Shown here one piece after another: positions 1 through 5,346 of a stretch of 5,346 nucleotides of DNA (positions are counted from its first letter, which is position 1; each line of letters starts with the position of its first letter). The translations under genes and the position numbers were made by a program. The notes under the pieces were generated by a model. The model saw nothing but the letters and a program-made list of their open reading frames with translations. It searched no databases and was not told where the DNA came from. Origin of the DNA: Accumulibacter sp. (lineage in GTDB: Bacteria; Pseudomonadota; Gammaproteobacteria; Burkholderiales; Rhodocyclaceae); the NCBI GenBank assembly GCA_031276375.1, contig JAISNE010000147.1, forward strand, positions 1-5,346. The letters are read 5' to 3'.

Positions 1-362
1 TCCGCCCGCCAGTCCAGGAGGGCCGCCAGGCGGGCGTTGTTGCCGAGTTCCGGGTGCGCGTCGAGCGGCAGATGGTAGGCGATGAGGTTGATGTCCTTCG
101 CCAGCAGGGTTTGCAGGCGCGTCCTGCGGAAGCCGGTCACCCGCCCGTCCTCGCCGCGCCAGAACCAGCCGTGGTGCGCCAGCAGCGCGTCGGCGCCGCG
201 TTCGGCGGCGGCATCGACCAGGGCCTGGCAGGCGCTCACCCCGGCGACGATCCGCCGGATTTCGCCGGCGCCTTCCACTTGCAGGCCGTTTGGGCAATAA
301 TCCCTGAATCGCGCCGATTCGAGCAATTGATCGAGATACCGTACAAGTTCTTCGCGCTTCAT
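1..362 (-). CDS. Nif3/YbgI-like dinuclear metal-centre protein (N-terminal part, runs off left edge)
   Basis: This is the first 120 codons of a minus-strand gene; the 3' end lies beyond base 1. The protein opens [19 protein letters not shown], followed by the family-typical NGLQVEG stretch at about residues 25-31. It then has the His-His-Gly motif (His63, His64) and the HLPLDAH motif at residues 97-103, with His97 and Asp101. In the Nif3/YbgI/DUF34 family these residues help hold a two-metal site inside a toroidal hexamer; the remaining ligands (a C-terminal HxxxE) would be off the window. Full-length members are about 250 residues. The biochemical role of the family is not settled, with GTP cyclohydrolase-like and metal-chaperone roles both proposed, so I assign none. 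The ATG at 362 is preceded by a good Shine-Dalgarno sequence. A divergent protease gene starts 25 bp away. The family call is firm; the function is open. Confidence 0.93.
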   Translation of the reverse strand, partial: MKREELVRYLDQLLESARFRDYCPNGLQVEGAGEIRRIVAGVSACQALVDAAAERGADALLAHHGWFWRGEDGRVTGFRRTRLQTLLAKDINLIAYHLPLDAHPELGNNARLAALLDWRA

Positions 363-367
363 TCCGT

Positions 368-372
368 TCCTT
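368..372 (-). promoter_or_regulatory. Ribosome binding site of the Nif3-like gene
   Basis: Read on the minus strand, GGAAGGAACGGA lies immediately before the ATG at 362. The AAGGA core sits 5 nt upstream of the start codon, which supports that start. The site falls inside the 25-bp gap between two divergent start codons. The promoter for this gene must therefore lie within the coding sequence of the protease. Confidence 0.7.
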
Positions 373-387
373 CCGATACCGCCATCC

Positions 388-1683
388 ATGCGTAAACTCT
401 GGCTGATTTTCGCACAAACCGTCACCATCGTTCTGGCCGTTTCCCTGGTGACCGGCACGTTCAAGCCCGAATGGCCGGACACCTTGTCCGGGATTCTGGC
501 CTTCCGCTCCGATGCGGAGGCGCCGGCGCCGGAGGCCGCCGACCGGCCGCCGTCCGCGCCGTCCGCGCCGTCCGAAGTGTCGTCCGCGGTGCCGTCCGCG
601 GTGCCATCTTCTCCCGCCGCGCCGCTGGCCGCCGCCGGCGAACCGCCGCGACCCGACGCGCCGTCCGCGAGGCAGTCCTTCCGCGAGGCGGCCAAGGTGG
701 CCTTGCCGTCCGTCGTGCATATCTTCACCTCGCAAAAAATACGCGCGCCGCGCCATCCGCTGGCCGGCGATCCGCTCTTCCGGTACTTTTTCGGCGACGA
801 GCCGGAGATCGATCAGCCGCGCAAGTCGGGTCTGGGTTCCGGGGTCATCGTCAGCGCGGACGGCTACGTCCTGACCAATTACCATGTCATCGAGGGCGCC
901 GACCAGATCGAGATCGCGCTCGACAACGGCCGGACGCACAAGGCGCAGCCCGTCGGCGGCGATCCCGAGACCGATCTGGCGGTGCTCAAGCTGCTGCCGG
1001 GCAAGGACGGGACGGAGGTTTTCCCGGCCATCGCGCTGGGGCAAATGGACGATGTCGTCGTCGGCGACATCGCGCTGGCGATCGGCAATCCCTTCGGCGT
1101 CGGGCAAACGGTGACGATGGGCATCGTTTCGGCGCTGGGCCGTTCGCATCTGGGCATCAACACCTTCGAGAACTTCATCCAGACCGACGCGGCGATCAAT
1201 CCCGGCAATTCGGGCGGCGCCCTGGTCGATGTCCACGGCCAACTGATCGGTATCAACACGGCCATCTATTCGCGCTCGGGCGGCTCGCTGGGCATCGGTT
1301 TCGCCATCCCGGTGTCGACCGCCCGCAGCATCATGGAGCAGATCATCCGCAACGGTTCGGTGGTGCGCGGCTGGATCGGCGTCGAGGTCCAGGAAATCAC
1401 CGAGGAACTCGCCGAATCGTTCGGCCTGCCGGACACGGACGGGGCGCTGATCGCCGGCGTGCAGCGCGGCAGCCCGGCGGACAAGGGCGGCATCAAGCCC
1501 GGCGATGTGCTGCTGGCGGTGGCCGATCAACCGGTCAAGGACGCGCAGGCCATGTTGAACCTGATCGCCGCGCTGGTGCCGGGCGAAACGGTCGCCTTCA
1601 CCTTCCGGCGCCAGACCCGCCCCGTCTCGCTGCAAATCCGCGTCGGCAAGCGGCCGCCCCTGCGGCGCGATGCGCGGGAATGA
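388..1683 (+). CDS. HtrA/DegS-like membrane-anchored serine protease (S1C family, one PDZ domain)
   Basis: The 431-residue protein is a periplasmic quality-control or regulatory protease tethered to the inner membrane. In order it has: a short positive N-terminus and one hydrophobic segment (about residues 4-23) serving as uncleaved anchor or signal; a low-complexity Ala/Pro/Ser linker (about 44-95); a trypsin-like domain (about 96-320); and a single PDZ domain (about 325-418). The catalytic triad is complete: His166 in TNYHVIEG, Asp196 in DPETDLAVL, and Ser275 in [10 protein letters not shown] single PDZ plus an N-terminal anchor matches DegS/AlgW-type proteases, which cut anti-sigma factors on envelope stress, rather than DegP, which has two PDZ domains and a cleaved signal. 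It is longer than E. coli DegS (355 residues), largely because of the linker. No strong Shine-Dalgarno precedes the ATG at 388, but the hydrophobic segment begins right after it, so the start fits. No anti-sigma gene is nearby, so a regulatory role is inference. Confidence 0.93.
   Translation: MRKLWLIFAQTVTIVLAVSLVTGTFKPEWPDTLSGILAFRSDAEAPAPEAADRPPSAPSAPSEVSSAVPSAVPSSPAAPLAAAGEPPRPDAPSARQSFREAAKVALPSVVHIFTSQKIRAPRHPLAGDPLFRYFFGDEPEIDQPRKSGLGSGVIVSADGYVLTNYHVIEGADQIEIALDNGRTHKAQPVGGDPETDLAVLKLLPGKDGTEVFPAIALGQMDDVVVGDIALAIGNPFGVGQTVTMGIVSALGRSHLGINTFENFIQTDAAINPGNSGGALVDVHGQLIGINTAIYSRSGGSLGIGFAIPVSTARSIMEQIIRNGSVVRGWIGVEVQEITEELAESFGLPDTDGALIAGVQRGSPADKGGIKPGDVLLAVADQPVKDAQAMLNLIAALVPGETVAFTFRRQTRPVSLQIRVGKRPPLRRDARE
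550..603 (+). repeat. Short in-frame tandem repeats in the protease linker
   Basis: A 9-bp unit, CCGTCCGCG, occurs about three times at 550-576 (the last copy ends GAA). A 12-bp unit, [C/T]CGTCCGCGGTG, follows twice at 580-603. Both unit lengths are multiples of three, so copy changes keep the frame. They encode SAPSAPS and SAVPSAVPS in the flexible linker between the membrane anchor and the protease domain. The pattern suggests slippage-driven growth of a spacer under little constraint. Confidence 0.7.
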
Positions 1684-1690
1684 AGCGCGC

Positions 1691-2533
1691 TCAGGAACCG
1701 GCGCCGGTTCGCGGCGATGCCGCCGCCGCGCCCTGGGCCGCGGCCCCCCGATAGGCCCGGACGAGGATGACGAGGCCGATCGCGATCATCGGCAATGACA
1801 GCCATTGCCCCATGCTGACGACTTCGGACCGGCCGAAGATGCCCGCGTCGGGGGCGCGGAAATACTCGGCGGCGAAGCGGAACACGCCGTAGCCCGCGCA
1901 GAAAACGCCCGACACCGCGCCGCGGGGCCGCTCCTTGCGCGCAAACAGCCAAAGCAGGACGAACAGCGCCACGCCTTCCAGCGCGGCCTGGTAGAGCGGC
2001 GAGGGGTGCCGGGGCAGCCGGTCGACATGCGGGAAAATCATCGCCCACGGCAGCGACGGATCGGCCGCGCGCCCCCACAGTTCGCCGTTGATGAAGTTGC
2101 CGACGCGCCCGGCGGCCAGGCCGAGCGGCACCAGCGGCGCGATGAAGTCGGTGACCTCGAACCAGCGCCACCCCGTTTTGCGCGCATACAGCGTCATCGC
2201 CAGCAGCACGCCGAGAAAGCCGCCGTGAAAGGACATGCCGCCGTGCCAGACGGCGAGGATTTCCAGCGGCTGGCGCAGGTAGTAGGCCGGCTGGTAGAAC
2301 ACGGCCTCGCCCAGCCGCGCGCCGACGATCACCCCGATGACGCCGTAAAAAAGAAGGTCCTCGAGTTCATCCGTCGTCCAGCCGGCGCCGGCCAGCCACG
2401 GCTGCGTCCGGATGCGCCGGCGCCCGAGCCACCACGCCTGCGAGAAGGCCAGAAGATACATCAGCCCGTACCAGCGCACCGCCAGCGGGCCGATTTCCAG
2501 CGCCACCGGGTCGATCTTCGGATAAATCAGCAT
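1691..2533 (-). CDS. lgt: Prolipoprotein diacylglyceryl transferase
   Basis: Lgt moves a diacylglyceryl group from phosphatidylglycerol onto the lipobox cysteine of prolipoproteins in the inner membrane, the first step of lipoprotein maturation. The 280-residue protein is near the usual size (E. coli 291) and has about seven hydrophobic segments. The family signature [13 protein letters not shown] is at residues 142-154, with Arg143, Asn146, Glu151 and Gly154 in register with the E. coli residues known to matter. Tyr26 (WYGLMY), His103 (MSFHGG), and Arg219/Glu223 (RFAAEYFR, matching E. coli Arg239/Glu243) are also present. The N-terminus [23 protein letters not shown] is typical, which fixes the start at 2533. 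The C-terminus is an Ala/Gly-rich tail. The gene converges on the upstream protease with a 7-bp gap and diverges from ilvD. It looks intact and functional. Confidence 0.98.
   Translation of the reverse strand: MLIYPKIDPVALEIGPLAVRWYGLMYLLAFSQAWWLGRRRIRTQPWLAGAGWTTDELEDLLFYGVIGVIVGARLGEAVFYQPAYYLRQPLEILAVWHGGMSFHGGFLGVLLAMTLYARKTGWRWFEVTDFIAPLVPLGLAAGRVGNFINGELWGRAADPSLPWAMIFPHVDRLPRHPSPLYQAALEGVALFVLLWLFARKERPRGAVSGVFCAGYGVFRFAAEYFRAPDAGIFGRSEVVSMGQWLSLPMIAIGLVILVRAYRGAAAQGAAAASPRTGAGS
1695..1710. other. Perfect 16-bp palindrome at the convergent gene ends
   Basis: GAACCGGCGCCGGTTC is a perfect inverted repeat. It lies in the last codons of lgt and 12 bp past the protease stop codon. The position, between two converging genes, suits a bidirectional transcription stop. 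However, neither strand shows a following run of T, and with no unpaired loop the hairpin would have to open at least its central bases. A role in Rho-assisted termination or mRNA-end protection is possible but only inferred. Confidence 0.4.
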
Positions 2534-2552
2534 GAAATCCGCTTCTTTCGGC

Positions 2553-2558
2553 TAAAAT
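2553..2558 (+). promoter_or_regulatory. Candidate ilvD promoter: -10-like box
   Basis: TAAAAT matches the -10 consensus at five of six positions and would start transcription near 2565, about 56 nt before ilvD. A second option, TATATC at 2565-2570, matches at four positions. Neither has a convincing -35 hexamer at 16-18 bp. Either would overlap the lgt -10 box on the other strand, so the two promoters would compete for the same DNA. Confidence 0.4.
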
Positions 2559-2562
2559 CCAG

Positions 2563-2568
2563 ATTATA
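2563..2568 (-). promoter_or_regulatory. Candidate lgt promoter: consensus -10 box
   Basis: On the minus strand the sequence reads GATATAATC, with an exact TATAAT at 2568-2563. This would place the transcript start near 2556 and give a leader of about 23 nt before the lgt ATG. The spot 17 bp further upstream reads AAATGG and has little resemblance to TTGACA, so either another factor assists or the -35 element is weak. An exact TATAAT in such GC-rich DNA and at the right distance is unlikely to be chance. Confidence 0.6.
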
Positions 2569-2582
2569 TCGCCTCGACCCGC

Positions 2583-2604
2583 GCGCCATTTTCGGCGCAT
2601 TTTT
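2583..2604 (+). terminator. Terminator-like hairpin in the ilvD leader (possible attenuator)
   Basis: GCGCC at 2583-2587 can pair with GGCGC at 2594-2598 around a 6-nt loop (ATTTTC), and TTTTT follows at 2600-2604. This is the form of an intrinsic terminator reading toward ilvD, and it sits just upstream of the ilvD ribosome binding site. The stem is only 5 bp, though all G-C, so it may be leaky. No leader peptide rich in Leu, Val or Ile codons is visible, so classical ribosome-based attenuation is not supported. Confidence 0.35.
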
Positions 2605-2609
2605 GTTCC

Positions 2610-2614
2610 GGAGA
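2610..2614 (+). promoter_or_regulatory. Ribosome binding site of ilvD
   Basis: GGAGA lies 6 nt before the ATG at 2621. It decides the start: the open frame continues upstream through the antisense of lgt, but that extension has no family resemblance, whereas the protein from 2621 begins with the conserved IlvD N-terminus. Confidence 0.75.
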
Positions 2615-2620
2615 ACCGCC

Positions 2621-4480
2621 ATGCCCGCCTATCGCTCCCGCACGTCCACCCACGGCCGCAACATGGCCGGCGCCCGTTCCCTGTGGCGCGCCACCGGGAT
2701 GAAGGACGGCGATTTCGGCAAACCGATCGTTGCCGTGGTCAATTCCTTCACGCAATTCGTGCCCGGCCACGTGCACCTCAAGGATCTCGGCCAACTGGTG
2801 GCCGGCGCCATCGAAGCGGCCGGCGGAATCGCCCGGGAGTTCAACACCATCGCCATCGACGACGGCATCGCCATGGGGCACGACGGCATGCTTTATTCGC
2901 TGCCCTCGCGCGACCTGATCGCCGATTCCGTCGAGTACATGGTCAACGCCCATTGCGCCGACGCCATGGTGTGCATCTCCAACTGCGACAAGATCACTCC
3001 GGGCATGCTGATGGCCGCGATGCGCCTCGACATCCCGGCCATTTTCGTTTCCGGCGGGCCGATGGAAGCCGGCAAGGCGGTGATCGGCGGCAAAACGATC
3101 CATCTCGATCTCATCGACGCGATGATAAAGGCCGCCGACGATACCGTTCCGGACGCCGACGTCGAAGCCTTCGAACGTTCCGCCTGCCCCACCTGCGGCT
3201 CGTGTTCCGGCATGTTCACCGCCAATTCGATGAACTGCCTGGCCGAGGCGCTCGGCCTGGCGCTGCCGGGCAACGGCACGCTGATCGCCACGCACGCCGA
3301 CCGCCGGAACCTGTTCCTCACCGCCGGCCGGCGGATCGTCGAACTCTGCCGGCGCTACTACGAGCAGGACGACGCATCGATCCTGCCGCGCGGCATCGCC
3401 ACCTTCGAGGCGTTCGAGAACGCCATGTCGCTCGATGTCGCCATGGGCGGGTCGACCAACACCGTGCTGCATCTGATGGCCATCGCGCAAGAGGCCCGCG
3501 TCGACTTCGGCATGACCGACATCGACCGGATTTCGCGCCAGGTGCCGTGCCTGTGCAAGGTGGCGCCCGCCACCGACAAGTACCACGTCGAAGACGTGCA
3601 TCGGGCCGGCGGCGTCTTCGGCATTCTCGGCGAACTGGACCGCTGCGGGCTGATCCATCGCGGCGTGCCGACCGTGCACACCAAGACCCTCGGCGAGGCG
3701 CTGGACATCTGGGATGTCATGCACGGCGCGCGCCACCTCGATGTCTATGAATTCTTCAAGGCCGCGCCGGGCGAAGCGCCCAGCCAGAGCGCGTTTTCCC
3801 AGGAAGCGCGCTATCCGGAACTGGACCTCGACCGCGCGCGCGGCTGTATCCGCGACCGGGCGCACGCCTATTCCCAGGACGGCGGACTCGCCGTGCTCCA
3901 CGGCAATCTCGCCGAGGACGGCTGCATCGTCAAGACCGCGGGCGTCGACGAAAGCCTGTGGACCTTCTCCGGCGGCGCGCGCGTCTTCGAAAGCCAGGAC
4001 GCCGCCGTGCAGGGCATCCTCGGCGGCCAGGTCCAGCCGGGCGAAATCGTGCTGATCCGCTACGAAGGCCCCAAGGGCGGGCCGGGCATGCAGGAAATGC
4101 TCTACCCGACCTCGTACCTGAAATCGAAACACCTCGGCAAGGTCTGCGCGCTGGTCACCGACGGACGCTTCTCGGGCGGCTCGTCGGGCCTCTCGATCGG
4201 CCACGTCTCGCCGGAAGCCGCCGAAGGCGGGCTGATCGGGCTGGTCGAGAACGGCGACACGATCGAGATCGACATTCCCCGGCGGCGCATCCATCTCGCC
4301 GTCCCGGAAACCGAACTCGAACGGCGGCGCGCGGCGATGGAGGCCAGGGGCGAACAGGCATGGCAGCCGGCCACGCCGCGCCAGCGCCTCGTTTCGGCCT
4401 CGCTGCGAGCCTACTCGATGATGGCCACCTCGGCGGCCAAGGGCGCGGTGCGCGACGTTGGCCAGCTCAAACGGCGCTGA
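2621..4480 (+). CDS. ilvD: Dihydroxy-acid dehydratase
   Basis: IlvD removes water from 2,3-dihydroxy-isovalerate and 2,3-dihydroxy-3-methylvalerate to give the keto acids that precede valine/leucine and isoleucine. It is a cytoplasmic Fe-S enzyme that needs Mg. The 619-residue product starts [19 protein letters not shown] and is collinear with E. coli IlvD (616 residues), so it belongs to the long form of the family. Both family signatures are present: NCDKITPGM at 121-129 and [10 protein letters not shown] at 511-520. Probable cluster cysteines are Cys122 and Cys195 (in PTCGSCSG). Asp81 and Asp123 fit metal ligands, Lys124 the carbamylated lysine and Ser518 the catalytic base, by analogy with studied relatives. 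The position of the third cluster cysteine of the short-form dehydratases holds Gly (FVPGHVHL), as in E. coli. A LysE-type exporter follows 4 bp after the stop, implying cotranscription. The gene is intact and the call is secure. Confidence 0.99.
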   Translation: MPAYRSRTSTHGRNMAGARSLWRATGMKDGDFGKPIVAVVNSFTQFVPGHVHLKDLGQLVAGAIEAAGGIAREFNTIAIDDGIAMGHDGMLYSLPSRDLIADSVEYMVNAHCADAMVCISNCDKITPGMLMAAMRLDIPAIFVSGGPMEAGKAVIGGKTIHLDLIDAMIKAADDTVPDADVEAFERSACPTCGSCSGMFTANSMNCLAEALGLALPGNGTLIATHADRRNLFLTAGRRIVELCRRYYEQDDASILPRGIATFEAFENAMSLDVAMGGSTNTVLHLMAIAQEARVDFGMTDIDRISRQVPCLCKVAPATDKYHVEDVHRAGGVFGILGELDRCGLIHRGVPTVHTKTLGEALDIWDVMHGARHLDVYEFFKAAPGEAPSQSAFSQEARYPELDLDRARGCIRDRAHAYSQDGGLAVLHGNLAEDGCIVKTAGVDESLWTFSGGARVFESQDAAVQGILGGQVQPGEIVLIRYEGPKGGPGMQEMLYPTSYLKSKHLGKVCALVTDGRFSGGSSGLSIGHVSPEAAEGGLIGLVENGDTIEIDIPRRRIHLAVPETELERRRAAMEARGEQAWQPATPRQRLVSASLRAYSMMATSAAKGAVRDVGQLKRR

Positions 4481-4484
4481 AATC

Positions 4485-5102
4485 ATGACCCTGGCCACCT
4501 GGCTGGCCTTCCTGCTGGCCTCCACCCTGATCGCCATTTCCCCCGGCCCCGGCGCCGCCACCAGCATGAGCGTCGGCCTGCGCCACGGCTACCGGGTCGC
4601 CCTGCGCGCCATCGGCGGCCTGCAGGGCGCGCTGCTCATCCAGTTGACCATCGTCGCCGCCGGACTCGGCGCCCTGCTGTCGGCCTCGACGATCGCCTTC
4701 AACCTGATGAAATTCCTCGGCGCGGGCTACCTGATCTGGCTCGGCGTCCAGAAATGGCGCGCCCCCGCGCGAACGCTCGACGGCGACGGCGCGGACCTCG
4801 CGCCGGAAGGACTGTTCATGCAAGGGCTGCTGGTCAACCTGACCAACCCCAAGGCCATCGTCTTCATGGCCGCGCTGACGCCGCAATTCATCGACCCGGC
4901 GCGGCCGCAATGGCCGCAATTCGTCATCATCGGCGCGACCATGTGCAGCGTCGACGTCATCGTGATGTCCGGCTACGCCCTGCTGGCCGCGCGGCTGCGC
5001 CGCTGGCTGCGCGACCCGCGCGCGATGAAGGCGCAGAACCGCTTCTTCGGCGGCATCTTCATCGGCGCCGGAGTCCTGCTGGCCGCTTCCGGACGAAACT
5101 GA
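4485..5102 (+). CDS. LysE/RhtB-family amino-acid exporter
   Basis: The 205-residue inner-membrane protein is all hydrophobic segments and short loops, with about six predicted spans (roughly residues 4-18, 42-63, 66-88, 113-133, 146-170 and 187-202). It carries the family hallmarks: ISPGPGA at 18-24, LGAGYLIWLGVQKWR at 78-92 and NLTNPKAIVFMAALTPQFID at 118-137. Members of this family export amino acids such as homoserine, threonine, lysine, arginine or branched-chain types by proton exchange, and paralogues cannot be told apart by sequence alone. The ATG at 4485 lies 4 bp after the ilvD stop. A TTG at 4458 inside ilvD would add nine residues, but the ATG gives the usual N-terminus. No strong Shine-Dalgarno is visible, so translation may be coupled to ilvD. 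The context makes branched-chain amino acids or their precursors a reasonable, unproven guess at substrate. Confidence 0.93.
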   Translation: MTLATWLAFLLASTLIAISPGPGAATSMSVGLRHGYRVALRAIGGLQGALLIQLTIVAAGLGALLSASTIAFNLMKFLGAGYLIWLGVQKWRAPARTLDGDGADLAPEGLFMQGLLVNLTNPKAIVFMAALTPQFIDPARPQWPQFVIIGATMCSVDVIVMSGYALLAARLRRWLRDPRAMKAQNRFFGGIFIGAGVLLAASGRN

Positions 5103-5126
5103 ACCGTTCATTCGGCGGAGTGAAAA

Positions 5127-5148
5127 GCCGTGCCCGGATCGGCGCGGC
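5127..5148. terminator. Hairpin downstream of the exporter gene (possible operon end)
   Basis: GCCGTGC at 5127-5133 can pair with GCGCGGC at 5142-5148 (one G-U pair), and C5134-G5141 can extend the stem to 8 bp around a 6-nt loop. It begins 25 bp after the exporter stop codon, where the ilvD transcript would be expected to end. There is no T run on the plus side. On the minus strand the stem is followed by TTTTCA, so it looks better as a minus-strand terminator, although no minus-strand gene is seen here. Low confidence. Confidence 0.3.
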
Positions 5149-5163
5149 GGCGGCAGGCGATTC

Positions 5164-5193
5164 TTGACGGCAAGGTCTGAATTGCGTCATAGT
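5164..5193 (+). promoter_or_regulatory. Candidate sigma-70 promoter for the secreted-protein gene
   Basis: TTGACG at 5164-5169 matches the -35 consensus at five of six positions. CATAGT at 5188-5193, 18 bp further on, matches the -10 at four of six. Transcription would start near 5200, giving a leader of about 30 nt. A GATAAA at 5202-5207 is another -10-like option but lacks a well-placed -35. The 127-bp gap between the exporter and the next gene leaves room for an independent promoter. Confidence 0.55.
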
Positions 5194-5217
5194 CGAAATC
5201 CGATAAATGCTGTTTTC

Positions 5218-5223
5218 AAGGAG
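5218..5223 (+). promoter_or_regulatory. Strong ribosome binding site of the last gene
   Basis: AAGGAG is followed by six A residues and then the ATG at 5230. The near-ideal sequence, 6-nt spacing and unstructured A-rich surroundings suggest efficient translation, and they fix this ATG rather than the in-frame ATG three codons later. Confidence 0.85.
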
Positions 5224-5229
5224 AAAAAA

Positions 5230-5346
5230 ATGAAATTCATGACGGCTTTGGTGGTATTCGCGCTTTCGACGGGACTGGCATGGGGAGCGGCGGAACCGGA
5301 AAAGAAAGAAACACCCGCTCCTGTTCAAAAAGTGGAAAAGAAAGCG
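5230..5346 (+). CDS. Small exported Lys/Glu-rich protein, N-terminal part (unidentified)
   Basis: The first 39 codons are in the window and the gene runs off the right edge. The product begins MKFMTALVVFALSTGLAWG, a typical Sec signal peptide with a short charged start, a hydrophobic core at about residues 4-17 and a likely cut after Gly19 (AWG) or Ala21 (GAA). The mature part seen so far, AAEPEKKETPAPVQKVEKKA, is rich in Lys, Glu, Pro and Ala and looks disordered. There is no lipobox cysteine, so a soluble periplasmic or secreted product is more likely than a lipoprotein. I do not recognise a family. The very good ribosome binding site and own promoter point to an expressed gene. Its codons and flanks are richer in A+T than the genes before it, partly because of the Lys/Glu codons. 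Confidence 0.75.
   Translation, partial: MKFMTALVVFALSTGLAWGAAEPEKKETPAPVQKVEKKA

Noticed and set aside
54..395. Plus-strand open frames over the Nif3-like gene
   Set aside because: The minus strand encodes recognisable Nif3/YbgI motifs; the plus frames show no family features.
471..1754. A 427-codon open frame overlapping the protease gene in another frame
   Set aside because: The translation is Arg/Ala/Gly-rich shadow sequence, whereas the other frame encodes a complete catalytic triad and PDZ domain.
2532..2555. Seven-residue open frame (MKSASFG) upstream of ilvD, considered as an attenuation leader peptide
   Set aside because: It has no Ile, Val or Leu codons and no clear ribosome binding site, it would begin upstream of the likely transcript start, and its ATG only reflects the CATG palindrome at the lgt start.
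1805..2620. Open plus-strand frame extending ilvD upstream by 272 codons across lgt
   Set aside because: It is the antisense of lgt, its translation is low-complexity with no family resemblance, and the IlvD N-terminus plus a good ribosome binding site fix the start at 2621.
2564..4567. A 667-codon open frame antisense to ilvD
   Set aside because: Long antisense frames are common in GC-rich genes because stop codons are rare; the translation is rich in Gly, Ala, Arg, His and Asp with no recognisable domain, while the plus strand is clearly IlvD.
4467..5111. Long minus-strand frame antisense to the exporter
   Set aside because: It is low-complexity (Gly/Gln/Asp/Ala-rich) and mirrors a clear membrane transporter on the plus strand.
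5059..5328. An 89-codon minus-strand frame over the right-hand intergenic region
   Set aside because: It overlaps the exporter end and the secreted-protein start, has an atypical Arg/Phe-rich composition, and competes with clear plus-strand promoter, ribosome binding site and signal-peptide features.

Overview
The window is about two-thirds G+C for most of its length. Its codon use and protein sequences suggest a betaproteobacterium, most likely in or near the Rhodocyclales. The basis is the wording of Lgt, IlvD and the HtrA-type protease, and the arrangement of lgt and ilvD as divergent neighbours. The taxonomic call is inference from family resemblance; no search was run. The content is chromosomal housekeeping. 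I see no insertion sequence, phage gene, CRISPR array, tRNA or rRNA.

Left part (1-1683): the 5' two-fifths or so of a Nif3/YbgI-family metal protein gene runs off the left edge on the minus strand. Only 25 bp away, a membrane-anchored HtrA/DegS-like serine protease with one PDZ domain starts in the opposite direction. Middle (1691-2620): lgt (prolipoprotein diacylglyceryl transferase) lies on the minus strand. It converges on the protease gene with a 7-bp gap and diverges from ilvD across an 87-bp control region. That region holds a consensus -10 box toward lgt, a weaker one toward ilvD, and a small terminator-like hairpin just upstream of the ilvD ribosome binding site. Right part (2621-5102): ilvD (dihydroxy-acid dehydratase, long form) is followed after 4 bp by a LysE/RhtB-family amino-acid exporter, apparently as one operon. 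From about 5160 the composition becomes richer in A+T. A recognisable promoter and a near-perfect Shine-Dalgarno sequence lead into the start of a small Lys/Glu-rich exported protein that runs off the right edge.

Functional links: the protease and Lgt both act at the inner membrane and envelope but are separate transcription units. IlvD and the exporter plausibly link branched-chain amino-acid synthesis with efflux, although the exporter's substrate cannot be read from sequence. No clearly undescribed system is visible. The points most worth checking are the lgt/ilvD control region, the exporter coupled to ilvD, and the unidentified secreted protein at the right edge.
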